Shown here: one piece after another, positions 19,201 to 25,153 of the stretch
Layout: each line of letters starts with the position of its first letter
How positions within the stretch are numbered: position 1 is the stretch's first letter
IMG/VR virus record: IMGVR_UViG_3300027714_000068
Location: 1 to 31,403 of that record
From: a virus
Strand: one strand, 5' to 3'
Length of the DNA: 31,403 bases
Translations under genes and position numbers: made by a program
The notes under the pieces: generated by a model
The model's input: the letters and a program-made list of their open reading frames with translations, nothing else
What the model was told of the DNA's origin: nothing
Database searches by the model: none

Positions 19201-22200
19201 TAATTGCTACTCTTTTGGAAATGGGGTTGAATCTAATAGAATTAGAGATAATTTCAATTTACCATATATATCAAATGGTGTGCGAGCATCCGTGTCTTTA
19301 GAAGATTTCCCAAAAGAAGAAACAAGAAGTAGTGGTTTAATATACTCTGGTATATACAACTCAAATACTGGGGTTAACAATCTAAATCAGTTTATAATAG
19401 CTGAGAAAATTACGAAGGATGTTAATCCTACTTATGGTAGTATACAGAAGTTACACACTAGGGATTCTGACCTACTCACCTTGTGTCAAGACAAAGTGTT
19501 AAAAATACTTGCTAACAAAGACGCTGTATATAACGCTGATTCAAACCCACAGCTAATAGCGACTAAAAACGTTTTAGGGCAAACAATACCTTTTGTTGGG
19601 GAGTATGGTATATCAACTAATCCAGAATCTTTTGCGTCAGAAGCATATAGAGCTTATTTTACCGATAAAGTTAGAGGTGTTGTTATTAGATTGTCCAAAG
19701 ACGGTCTAACCCCAATATCAGACGCTGGAATGAAAGATTGGTTTAGAGATAACTTAAAACTAGGAGGGAGATTGATAGGTAGTTATGATGATAGGAAAAA
19801 CGAATACAACTTAACACTTAGAGGTGAGGTTAACAAAACAGTATCGTTTAGTGAAAGAGTTAAAGGATGGGTTAGTTTTAAATCATTTGTACCTGAGAAT
19901 GCTATTAGTTGTGCAAACGAGTACTATACGTTTAATGCTAACAACATATGGAAACATCATGTGGAGAGTTCTCCAAGAAACACGTTTTATGGTATCCACA
20001 CGCCATCTTGGTTTAATGTTTTACTCAATGACCAACCAGGTGTTGTTAAATCGTTTAAAACATTGAACTACGAGGGGTCTCAAGGGAGAATCGAGGGGCA
20101 AGCATCCTACCAAGTGTACATTCCAGGGAGTATAGATCCAAACACAGGAATAGGGATTATAAATCCAGATATACCTACCTTGCAAAGTGACGGGGAGTAC
20201 TATAACCTAGAAGGGAAAAATGGTTGGTATGTAGAAAATATTAAAACAGATTTAGAAGAGGGTAGTCTAAATGAATTTATAGAAAAAGAAGGAAAGTGGT
20301 TTAATTTTATTAAAGGTAAAGCAGATACTCAAACCACCTCAGGTACATTTTTAGGTGAGTTTGATAGTGGTGACGCGTCTTTTCAAGGGTTAGGTAGGTT
20401 AACTGGAGGTGTGTCTATAGCCAATATAAATGGGTGCACTAATCCCCTAGCATTAAACTATAATCAATTTGCTTTAGTGGATGACGGGTCTTGCGTGTTA
20501 GTGATACCTGGATGTGTAGATGCAAATGCCTTTAACTTTGACGCAAATGCTAACACTGATGATGGTTCATGTATGTATATGGGTTGCATAAACCCTAATA
20601 TGTTAAATTTTGATGCAAATGCTAATACAGATGATGGTTCTTGTATACCGTTTATCTATGGGTGTACCGATAATACTTCGTTTACAACGCAAGATTCTGA
20701 TGGAAACGTAGTTTCTTACCCACTACAGTCTAACTATAATGGAAGTGCTAACACGGATGATGGTAGTTGTATCGCAACTGTGTTGGGTTGTGTGGATACA
20801 ACTGCAACCAACTACAATGGTAATGCAAACATAGACAACGGGAGTTGTTCGTTCCCTGTATATGGTTGTGGCGACCTAGCCGCGTGTAACTACGATGCGA
20901 CGGTTACTGATCCCGATGGTTCGTGCTTATATTGTGGTAGTGCTACTGCTGATAATTACGACGCAGCTGATGCTAGCTGTCTTACAGGATGCTTGTGGTG
21001 CTTGTTTCATAATGCCTCTTTTCAAGTGACAAACCCCACAGACACTACACTAGAAGTAACATGGAGTAATCCAATTGGTGGGTCTGCTGTAGACATAACA
21101 ACGGGTGGTTGTTCTTACGTGGTTTCGTACTCTGTACAGGGGGAATCAGCTATAAACCAGGTAGCAACGACTCCTGTGCCTGGAACTAACACGTATATAA
21201 TACAAAACCTACAACAGGACACGGTATATGAAGTCTCAGCAAAATCAATTTGCAATACAACATCGTCTGATTGGAGCCCAGCGGCAACTATTCAGACGTT
21301 AATAACGGAGGTTCTTGGATGTGTGGATGCAGCCGCAATGAATTTTGACGCACAAGCAAACACAGATGATGGTACGTGTGTTGCATATATCTATGGTTGT
21401 ATGGATGCTATTGCAATAAATTACGATGCTGTGGTTAACACTGACGACGGTTCGTGTACTTATTGTGTGAACGGTTGTATGAATCCTGTAATGTTTAATT
21501 TTGACAATAACGCAACTTGTGATGATGGTAGTTGTATTGCAATAATAAATGGATGTATGGATTCAACGGCATTTAATTTTAACTCGGCAGCTAACACAGA
21601 TGATGGCTCTTGTGTAGCGATTAGTTATGGGTGTACTGACCCGGCGATGTTTAATTATGATGCTAATGCCAACACGGCTGATGGTAGTTGTGTTGTAATC
21701 ATAAGCGGGTGTACAGACGCCAACGCTTGCAACTACGACTCATCAGTGAATACTGATGATGGTTCATGTATACAATGTAATAGCAGTACCCTTATCATAA
21801 ACATGTCGGGGAATTGGAATTATGCCACGGCTGCTGGTAATTACTTAGATGGTGCAACGGCTGTTTGGAGTGTTAACTCTACACCCGACAACTCAACAGG
21901 TCATAGAATAAGATGGAGGAAAAGCAATCCAACCACTCCTTGGTCACAAGCAACCCTTTCGGGTGGCAGTGGGTCATACGGTATTGTTTCAACTTTTTTA
22001 GAAAACGTAGATTATGATTTCGCAATACAAACAGTGTGTGGTACTTGTAGTAGTGACTGGTCAGCAATAACAGTTGCTAACGCGGGAATTTACGCTGGTT
22101 GTACAGATGCGAATGCAAGTAACTACAACGCAAATGCCACTACAGACGACGGCTCTTGTACATATATTATTACCGGTTGTATGTATGGTCTTGCGGCTAA

Positions 22201-22492
22201 CTACGATCCTACCGCTACCGTGAACGACTTATCCTTATGTACTTGGGATTTTGCCACAGCGGGTCCTGGTTGTATGGATGCTACTCAGTGGAGCTATGTC
22301 GCTAACGCTACGTCTTCTGGTGGCGCGCCTTGTGAGCCATTTACTTATGGATGTACAAGTCCAACTGCTTCTAACTACAATGCTACTGTGAATACTGATG
22401 ATGGTTCTTGTATTTGGTTAGGTTGTACAGATTCAACTGCAACTAATTATGATAACACAGCGACAGTTGATGATGGTTCATGTTCATATTAA
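13262..22492 (+). CDS. Giant tail protein: nozzle/stabilisation-like body fused to a Cys-rich adhesin-like C-terminus
   Basis: 3076 aa, the largest gene here. It opens MPEIKHNFTGGKMNKDLDER followed by 'LVPNGEYRDAMNIEV', the N-terminal signature of beta-propeller tail nozzle/stabilisation proteins ('ERL.p.GEYrdA.Ni'). Propeller-like elements recur: 'ITGINIIDDMLFWTDGYTEP' (about residue 505), 'SLREYQLGVVFVDKFGRETP' (about 924), 'LLTLCQDKVLKILANKDAVY' (about 2069) and 'AYFTDKVRGVVIRLSKDG' (about 2131). From residue 2391 the protein changes character: 17 Cys-rich 21-residue-type repeats plus one degenerate copy, interrupted by two fibronectin III-like domains (about 2581-2683 and 2843-2940). In short-tailed phages the nozzle closes the tail tip, so the C-terminus would be exposed for host contact (inference). 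No signal peptide or autoprocessing motif is seen. Its codon use is less restricted than that of the capsid gene. Confidence 0.75.
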   Translation: MPEIKHNFTGGKMNKDLDERLVPNGEYRDAMNIEVLSSEGSAVGTVQNLLGNDYGCNTGGAVGLGYTVGSISDERNDTLYWFTTDSVAGQSSLAPATLLEGLDSNDLGVDDILNPIGGAHSLYAANGDVTDTIFPFKDTIRRKKLDQCRDVFVDVYGFITLVPDGNPSGSTSMIMNLSDEVLQMVKEDWLVMGVNSSGVVSNTTSVTGQDYLAGTPFTVNYDPGYQTYGGFTSGTVHLSTLGTGGMGANDPITFSLSQYPNIIYLPENAFSQNTGGFSGNPPPGAEITISNNSGDITLPNTTVVSSSVVSIEYYSGFGEFLVEVELSSPFIGSFYADWNSQAGPLLTIPGGTPWVNTGLVYGSGSSSATQTNLLSGSLSAGVSYQAEYDTGVTRSDITISASFNLVDDWSVDDVVKPTYLYPSGGCIDSITTDANGDYSVVINDCSGTVIFPAQASAHVNMSDGYLLVEMDEVGSIYVEDSIDMGDVTALVFSSPTERVLRFDSGKPITGINIIDDMLFWTDGYTEPKKINISRSMRGTDVSGQRHTRLVNEDLGVGLDIPGPNLDVLIAEEHVTVIKKSPLAPMGLEFSTGRNDNWSQSAQMQISNDTNANQSSFTHSSESNGIYDFSSLKAGDSFRVAVSQDDDDNTNFTLRDLKGAKWTEGTEVVLREYNTEGEVLIPVRNPRIKGRIGGWSGNSFKATDNNPAQFEVVIEFMEDDIPSAGDSGTRKFVIDILDPSENVFEFKFPRFSYRYKYEDGEYSTFAPFTEVAFLPGNFEFHPKEGYNLGMTNSIKSLTLRNFNGEATPPDVVSIDLLYKDDHSTNIYVVDTIRPKDEITPNPWNENSYTVTSDIIHRVLPSNQLLRSWDAVPKTALAQEVVGNRLVYGNYKQGYNLKNNDVDIYPKFIHELTTINSDVKSIKSLREYQLGVVFVDKFGRETPVITNQSASFKVDKASAKHKNKINVSFQETANGGSGAPSGMDFFKFYIKETSGEYYNMAMDRWYDAEDGGVWLSFASSDRNKIDIDTFLILKKGVESSKLVVDPARYKVLAIQNDAPEFIKISQHNCGEIKQIRNNENLYEDGIENVPMPGRNWFAGDLSRFGKTSLRRLDELIIDHDIYVDFYKADEVNMSTQKYRVTNCSKQEVDDGDTVEHGSHQFTFNIDGYFEDDVYRILQGPDSSPTGVSENTVTRFYKGVKEDSAKFDGKFFVKIHAAGSAFSTTISEVDLAEIDPKDYTTLAAKKIYFMGGDLAGIHEGDYGFKAFGNNDRVKNDIMSLDHTGGVSYDNLYLTDYANIAATAASMLGAKDIPGAFKLNKKLTNLALWQQVPDKYQAFRAYFKNTITNLWNSPNNDHRKEGLDTIPVREVGGIMQLKDDLNGFITNNENYSGHTVTMFGIQDDLKMRGRSSEFAYEDVLFIDQGPVVNTNGWWNDGWRKHGFGDTGMRPGISNYSDVARVELGLGPIMPEKGIPYKDKDWAPMRNSGGGSHSKWEYWSNMWDLKDDSRDVYNSSVEARVMSKLESGTKFRWAEDPSGTIYTVFKGYTEAARNRYETRGGFKSYAAEANPWINDPFADNLYFDQYGQAQWMSGKTGGGYLQDRINQPFYYAGENFTRNKQFWCYPRMNWEPTMQGITGPIDDGRVIDKYEYSSANYDILAVDGSWNDTTFEIHKVHFENSQDTSGSGSIPSQITVGMLLTHVGDDAVDGLTDSNGKLLRGGYLVKSITPPDSGADYYTIEFEGYTSIYSSGIVSASGCGSLNIQPCYGEPADFSGNRALTFVQPAMNGLSINSVKNVGSHYSISGRVIGIGAVGYTMEVLEEIKENKTLPTNPAIWETEPKESTDLDIYYEVGGKNPIRLNEKTIETAIPLGSEVVLPNSAGDHAKTIFVEKYYPPVSNTIVLDDFICGNQSGVDCVGADGGDVSPLKPGDKITIIKPSGERTIVTIDEIKPANEDWSGEDPLTTRVLKIRRNLYNNKHILGWHNCYSFGNGVESNRIRDNFNLPYISNGVRASVSLEDFPKEETRSSGLIYSGIYNSNTGVNNLNQFIIAEKITKDVNPTYGSIQKLHTRDSDLLTLCQDKVLKILANKDAVYNADSNPQLIATKNVLGQTIPFVGEYGISTNPESFASEAYRAYFTDKVRGVVIRLSKDGLTPISDAGMKDWFRDNLKLGGRLIGSYDDRKNEYNLTLRGEVNKTVSFSERVKGWVSFKSFVPENAISCANEYYTFNANNIWKHHVESSPRNTFYGIHTPSWFNVLLNDQPGVVKSFKTLNYEGSQGRIEGQASYQVYIPGSIDPNTGIGIINPDIPTLQSDGEYYNLEGKNGWYVENIKTDLEEGSLNEFIEKEGKWFNFIKGKADTQTTSGTFLGEFDSGDASFQGLGRLTGGVSIANINGCTNPLALNYNQFALVDDGSCVLVIPGCVDANAFNFDANANTDDGSCMYMGCINPNMLNFDANANTDDGSCIPFIYGCTDNTSFTTQDSDGNVVSYPLQSNYNGSANTDDGSCIATVLGCVDTTATNYNGNANIDNGSCSFPVYGCGDLAACNYDATVTDPDGSCLYCGSATADNYDAADASCLTGCLWCLFHNASFQVTNPTDTTLEVTWSNPIGGSAVDITTGGCSYVVSYSVQGESAINQVATTPVPGTNTYIIQNLQQDTVYEVSAKSICNTTSSDWSPAATIQTLITEVLGCVDAAAMNFDAQANTDDGTCVAYIYGCMDAIAINYDAVVNTDDGSCTYCVNGCMNPVMFNFDNNATCDDGSCIAIINGCMDSTAFNFNSAANTDDGSCVAISYGCTDPAMFNYDANANTADGSCVVIISGCTDANACNYDSSVNTDDGSCIQCNSSTLIINMSGNWNYATAAGNYLDGATAVWSVNSTPDNSTGHRIRWRKSNPTTPWSQATLSGGSGSYGIVSTFLENVDYDFAIQTVCGTCSSDWSAITVANAGIYAGCTDANASNYNANATTDDGSCTYIITGCMYGLAANYDPTATVNDLSLCTWDFATAGPGCMDATQWSYVANATSSGGAPCEPFTYGCTSPTASNYNATVNTDDGSCIWLGCTDSTATNYDNTATVDDGSCSY
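20432..22489 (+). repeat. Cys-rich GC...DGSC repeat array with two FN3-like inserts
   Basis: Encodes residues 2391-3076 of the giant tail protein. The unit is G-C-x-[DN]-x5-N-[YF]-[ND]-x3-[AV]-[NT]-x-[DN]-[DN]-G-[ST]-C, about 21 residues. I count seven units before the first FN3-like insert (the fourth carries an extra ~16 residues, the seventh is degenerate and lacks the leading GC), six between the inserts (from residue 2686) and five after the second (from residue 2946); the last ends two residues before the stop. The second and third units share almost identical DNA in their second halves (recent duplication); the others have diverged. Each unit has two Cys and several Asp/Asn, suggesting disulfide and perhaps calcium stabilisation (inference). 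Confidence 0.9.
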
Positions 22493-22504
22493 TAAATAAT
22501 AACT

Positions 22505-22891
22505 ATGCAAATAATAATTTTACCGTTTAGCGGATCTATTAATACTAGTCTTCAGGTGGGGGATTCCGTATACTATGACTCAGTAGGAACCGTGCCGAAT
22601 AGTGGGTTTTTAACCTCAGGTTCTCACGTGACATTTCTTGGAACAGTAACAACTATAGACTACGAGGATCTTACGGTGGCGGTGGTGTTCGATGATAACA
22701 GGTTTTCACCACACACGTCATTACAGCTCCCCGTGGGTGGTGGGAGTAGCTTTATTATGTTTGGAAAAAACAAAGCGGTTAATTCTTCTAGTTTAACAGG
22801 TTATTATGCGGACGTGAAATTTATAAATTACAGAACAGATGCGGTTGAGTTGTTCTCGGTTGGTTCGGAAGTCTCAGAAAGCAGCAAATAA
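22505..22891 (+). CDS. Small conserved virion-like protein, unknown function
   Basis: 128 aa, beta-rich. The first half, 'LQVGDSVYYDSVGTVPNSGF' and 'HVTFLGTVTTI', resembles a small beta barrel. The C-terminal half, 'FIMFGKNKAVNSSSLTGYYA' followed by 'DVKFINYRTDAVELFSVGSE' and ending 'SESSK', is a signature I recall from many marine phage structural modules, where the protein has no known function. It has no Cys, membrane segment or catalytic motif. Its place between the tail tip and the fibre suggests a minor virion component or a fibre/tail attachment part (inference). The start is preceded by an AT-rich gap of 12 bases and the next gene follows after 16. Confidence 0.55.
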   Translation: MQIIILPFSGSINTSLQVGDSVYYDSVGTVPNSGFLTSGSHVTFLGTVTTIDYEDLTVAVVFDDNRFSPHTSLQLPVGGGSSFIMFGKNKAVNSSSLTGYYADVKFINYRTDAVELFSVGSEVSESSK

Positions 22892-22907
22892 ATAAATAAA
22901 TAATAGT

Positions 22908-24668
22908 ATGACAAATAAGATCATAAACAATTTTGATATAGACTTAAGTGATATTGCTGCCAAAGGAGGGTTTAGAGAATTTAATATAAACGGAGACATA
23001 GATGCGGGCTTTAAGCTTGAGGTCAAAAATAGCAGTGGGGAGTATTATAATTTTACCACCCGAGCTTTTCAGGTAGCCCCAACTAGATTAAGCGGTAAAG
23101 GAAACATTTATAATAATGGTGTACTATTTCCCAGCAATACCAGTATAGTACAATACGATATTTATCTATGGGCTGACCCAGGGGTAAAACACGCTAGTCA
23201 CAATGAGGTGAGATTTGAGGATGGTAGTGTTGATATAAATTCATCCACAGGCTCTAACTCCTTACTATTGCAAAAGGTTATATACCAATACCCGGACTTA
23301 GCTCTAACCCTGAGCACTAACTCACCACGGGGTACTGTCGAGGTTGGTTCTCAGGTTAACGGTGGATTGACGGTTTCTAGAGGAGTAACTTCAAAAAAAA
23401 CACCTTTTGAAATATCTTGTAGTGTCACTACCGCTGCTAAATCATACCATATCATTAGGCAACCAACATCTAATGATGTTATATCTTTTGTAGAACCAGT
23501 CATAGGGTCTGCTCCAATTGACTTACCAGGAGAAAATATATACCCAACGGCTACAGCTGCTTTTACCGGTGATGATGTTAACGGCGCGGTAACTAGTGGT
23601 AGTGTGGTTAGAATGGATAACACTGACCTATCGGCTGTTATTAACGTTGGAGACAAGATAACAACTCCAGTTACAACAGATACTGTTGATGGTGCTGTTA
23701 GTAGTGGTGTTAAAGTAGTTATGGATAATAACGTTGCGGGTAAAATGGCTGTTGGCGATAGAATAACGTCACTAAGCGTTTCTTTGGCTAATGACGCTAA
23801 TTTTGCTAAAGAAATAATAACTGTTGCAGCGCTAAATCCAGATGGTGATAACGTTAAAGAGTTTTCAATGTCAGAGGCTGCTGCTATAGCAGATAACGCA
23901 GTCTTTACTTTTAGTTCTAAGGTTAATAGAAGTACAACAACAGTTACAGTCGTTGAAACTAGTGGTACAGCCACTGATTTCACAATGTCTCAAGCAATTC
24001 AATTTCTCGACAACGCTCCTTTAACTTTTTCGCCTAGAATGAATTCTAGCTGGCCAATAAATAATTATGCTAACATTATAGGGGAAGGCATGATTGTGGT
24101 TCCGACCACTAAAGTCCCAGGTGGCATATCGGTGTCGGATACCACGGGTCTTACCCCAACAATCACAAGAGGCCTGACCACGGCTCAAGCAGGTAGTATT
24201 ATCTTTAGTAGCCAACAAGTTGTTGATATCGCCGGTGACACACTGAAGATTGGAGGTTATGGAGAATCTGCCATATTTGATTTGCATGGTTATCGCGTTA
24301 AGTTTAGTGATCTAGCAATCGCACTAACACCAATTACTACTACTACTACAGCTGCATCAGCCGGCGGTTCTAGCACTAGTGTTGTTGTTGCCTCAAGAAA
24401 CGGTATATTAGATGACATTAGTACTGTTAGTGGTATAGGTATAAATCCAGCTGTAGTAGACCCAACTGTTGCTAGTGGGGCCGGTGCTGTTAGTGGAGCT
24501 GGAACCATTGTTCTTAGTGCAGTGCAAACCCTAGAAAATGGTATAACATTAACGTTTACGGGTGCTGGACAAAAAGCAACTATAACTGGTAACGTAGAGG
24601 TGTTAGAAACCGGTACAGCTGATCAAACCCTAAGTTTTGATGTAGAAAGACTCCTTTCTATAGCGTAG
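22908..24668 (+). CDS. Modular beta-rich fibre/virion surface protein
   Basis: 586 aa. The N-terminal ~220 residues form a distinctive domain ('INNFDIDLSDIAAKGGFREF', 'NGVLFPSNTSIVQYDIYLWA') that probably anchors it to the particle. The rest is built from repeated beta units: D-x-V-[ND]-G-A-V-[TS]-S-G-x-x-V-x-M-D-N at residues 222 and 258 (36-residue spacing), each running into an [IM]-x-V-G-D-[KR]-I-T element, then '[IV]TV(A)...F(S/T)MS(E/Q)A...DNA..TFS' units at about residues 305 and 345. Such Val/Thr/Asp-rich units are common in phage fibres and surface proteins. The C-terminal part is Thr/Ala/Ser/Gly-rich ('TTTTTAASAGGSSTS'), perhaps a flexible stalk. No enzymatic or S74 chaperone domain is seen. 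A 60-base AT-rich gap follows. Confidence 0.6.
   Translation: MTNKIINNFDIDLSDIAAKGGFREFNINGDIDAGFKLEVKNSSGEYYNFTTRAFQVAPTRLSGKGNIYNNGVLFPSNTSIVQYDIYLWADPGVKHASHNEVRFEDGSVDINSSTGSNSLLLQKVIYQYPDLALTLSTNSPRGTVEVGSQVNGGLTVSRGVTSKKTPFEISCSVTTAAKSYHIIRQPTSNDVISFVEPVIGSAPIDLPGENIYPTATAAFTGDDVNGAVTSGSVVRMDNTDLSAVINVGDKITTPVTTDTVDGAVSSGVKVVMDNNVAGKMAVGDRITSLSVSLANDANFAKEIITVAALNPDGDNVKEFSMSEAAAIADNAVFTFSSKVNRSTTTVTVVETSGTATDFTMSQAIQFLDNAPLTFSPRMNSSWPINNYANIIGEGMIVVPTTKVPGGISVSDTTGLTPTITRGLTTAQAGSIIFSSQQVVDIAGDTLKIGGYGESAIFDLHGYRVKFSDLAIALTPITTTTTAASAGGSSTSVVVASRNGILDDISTVSGIGINPAVVDPTVASGAGAVSGAGTIVLSAVQTLENGITLTFTGAGQKATITGNVEVLETGTADQTLSFDVERLLSIA
23571..23786 (+). repeat. Two-copy 36-residue fibre module
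   Basis: Two adjacent 108-base units (starting 23571 and 23679) encode the same pattern (D-x-V-[ND]-G-A-V-[TS]-S-G ... V-G-D-[KR]-I-T). Codons differ at many positions (for example AACGGCGCGGTAACT against GATGGTGCTGTTAGT), so this is an old duplication kept at protein level. Confidence 0.7.
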
Positions 24669-24728
24669 GGTAAAAAAGCGGTCAAAACTGTGATTATATT
24701 AGTTATAAATATAATTAAATATAATTAA
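24669..24728. other. Intergenic AT-rich gap with duplicated ATAATTAAAT
   Basis: The largest gap between genes (60 bases). It contains an exact 10-base direct repeat, ATAATTAAAT at 24711-24720 and 24721-24730; the second copy ends inside ATG 24729. There is no hairpin plus T-tract, so no terminator, and no recognisable promoter pair. It may be a translation leader for the acetyltransferase gene. Confidence 0.35.
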
Positions 24729-25151
24729 ATGGAAGACATTACGATACGACCTATAAGGGAGGAGGATTACGTACTTATAAATAACTGGTGGGAACAAATA
24801 AAGAAAACACCACCTCCTAGAAGTTTGTTACCAGAGAATGGTTTACATGGGCTTATGGCTTGTAAAGATGGTAGACCTATAGTTTGTACTTACTTATACT
24901 TAACAAATTCCAAGTTTGGATATTGTGATTACATGATAAGTGACAGTAGTTATAAGGGAAGAGATAGATTTGAAATAGTACTAAAGTTAATGGACATGTC
25001 GATTGGTACGGCTTGGGAATTGGGTTGTGAGGATTTCTGGTTTGTAACAAAAAGTAAAGGCATGCTAAAGAGATGCAAAGCTCTTGGAGTAAAAGTTTCA
25101 GAAGATCCATATTATTTAATATGCTCTTCAAATTCAAAAAAAGAAATATAA
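24729..25151 (+). CDS. GNAT-like N-acetyltransferase
   Basis: 140 aa, close to the size of a single GNAT domain. It begins 'ITIRPIREEDYVLINNWWEQ', the usual first strand and helix, followed by 'GLMACKDGRPIVCTYLYLTN', the beta-strand pair typical of GNATs, then helices and a closing strand 'DPYYLIC'. The acetyl-CoA pyrophosphate loop (usually [QR]xxGx[GA]) appears only as 'YKGRDRFE' (75-82), so it is divergent. Substrate unknown; phage GNATs sometimes modify host or virion proteins. An acetyltransferase inside a structural module is unusual in function but recurs in marine phages (recollection). It is 2 bases from the next gene and ends in a run of seven As before its stop. Confidence 0.6.
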   Translation: MEDITIRPIREEDYVLINNWWEQIKKTPPPRSLLPENGLHGLMACKDGRPIVCTYLYLTNSKFGYCDYMISDSSYKGRDRFEIVLKLMDMSIGTAWELGCEDFWFVTKSKGMLKRCKALGVKVSEDPYYLICSSNSKKEI

Positions 25152-25153
25152 AT

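Noticed and set aside
20432-22489. Repeated DNA considered as a CRISPR array
   Set aside because: The repeats are protein-level, diverged in DNA, in frame throughout, and there are no constant repeats with unique spacers.
23351-23983. 210-residue open frame on the minus strand inside the fibre gene
   Set aside because: It is antisense to a repeat-rich, Val/Thr/Ser-rich coding region, has low-complexity composition, no leader context, and all convincing genes are on the + strand.
25073-25153. Upstream ATG extending the Ala/Gln-rich virion protein by 27 residues
   Set aside because: It would overlap the acetyltransferase by 79 bases; ATG 25154 has the same TAAATATGG context as the next gene.
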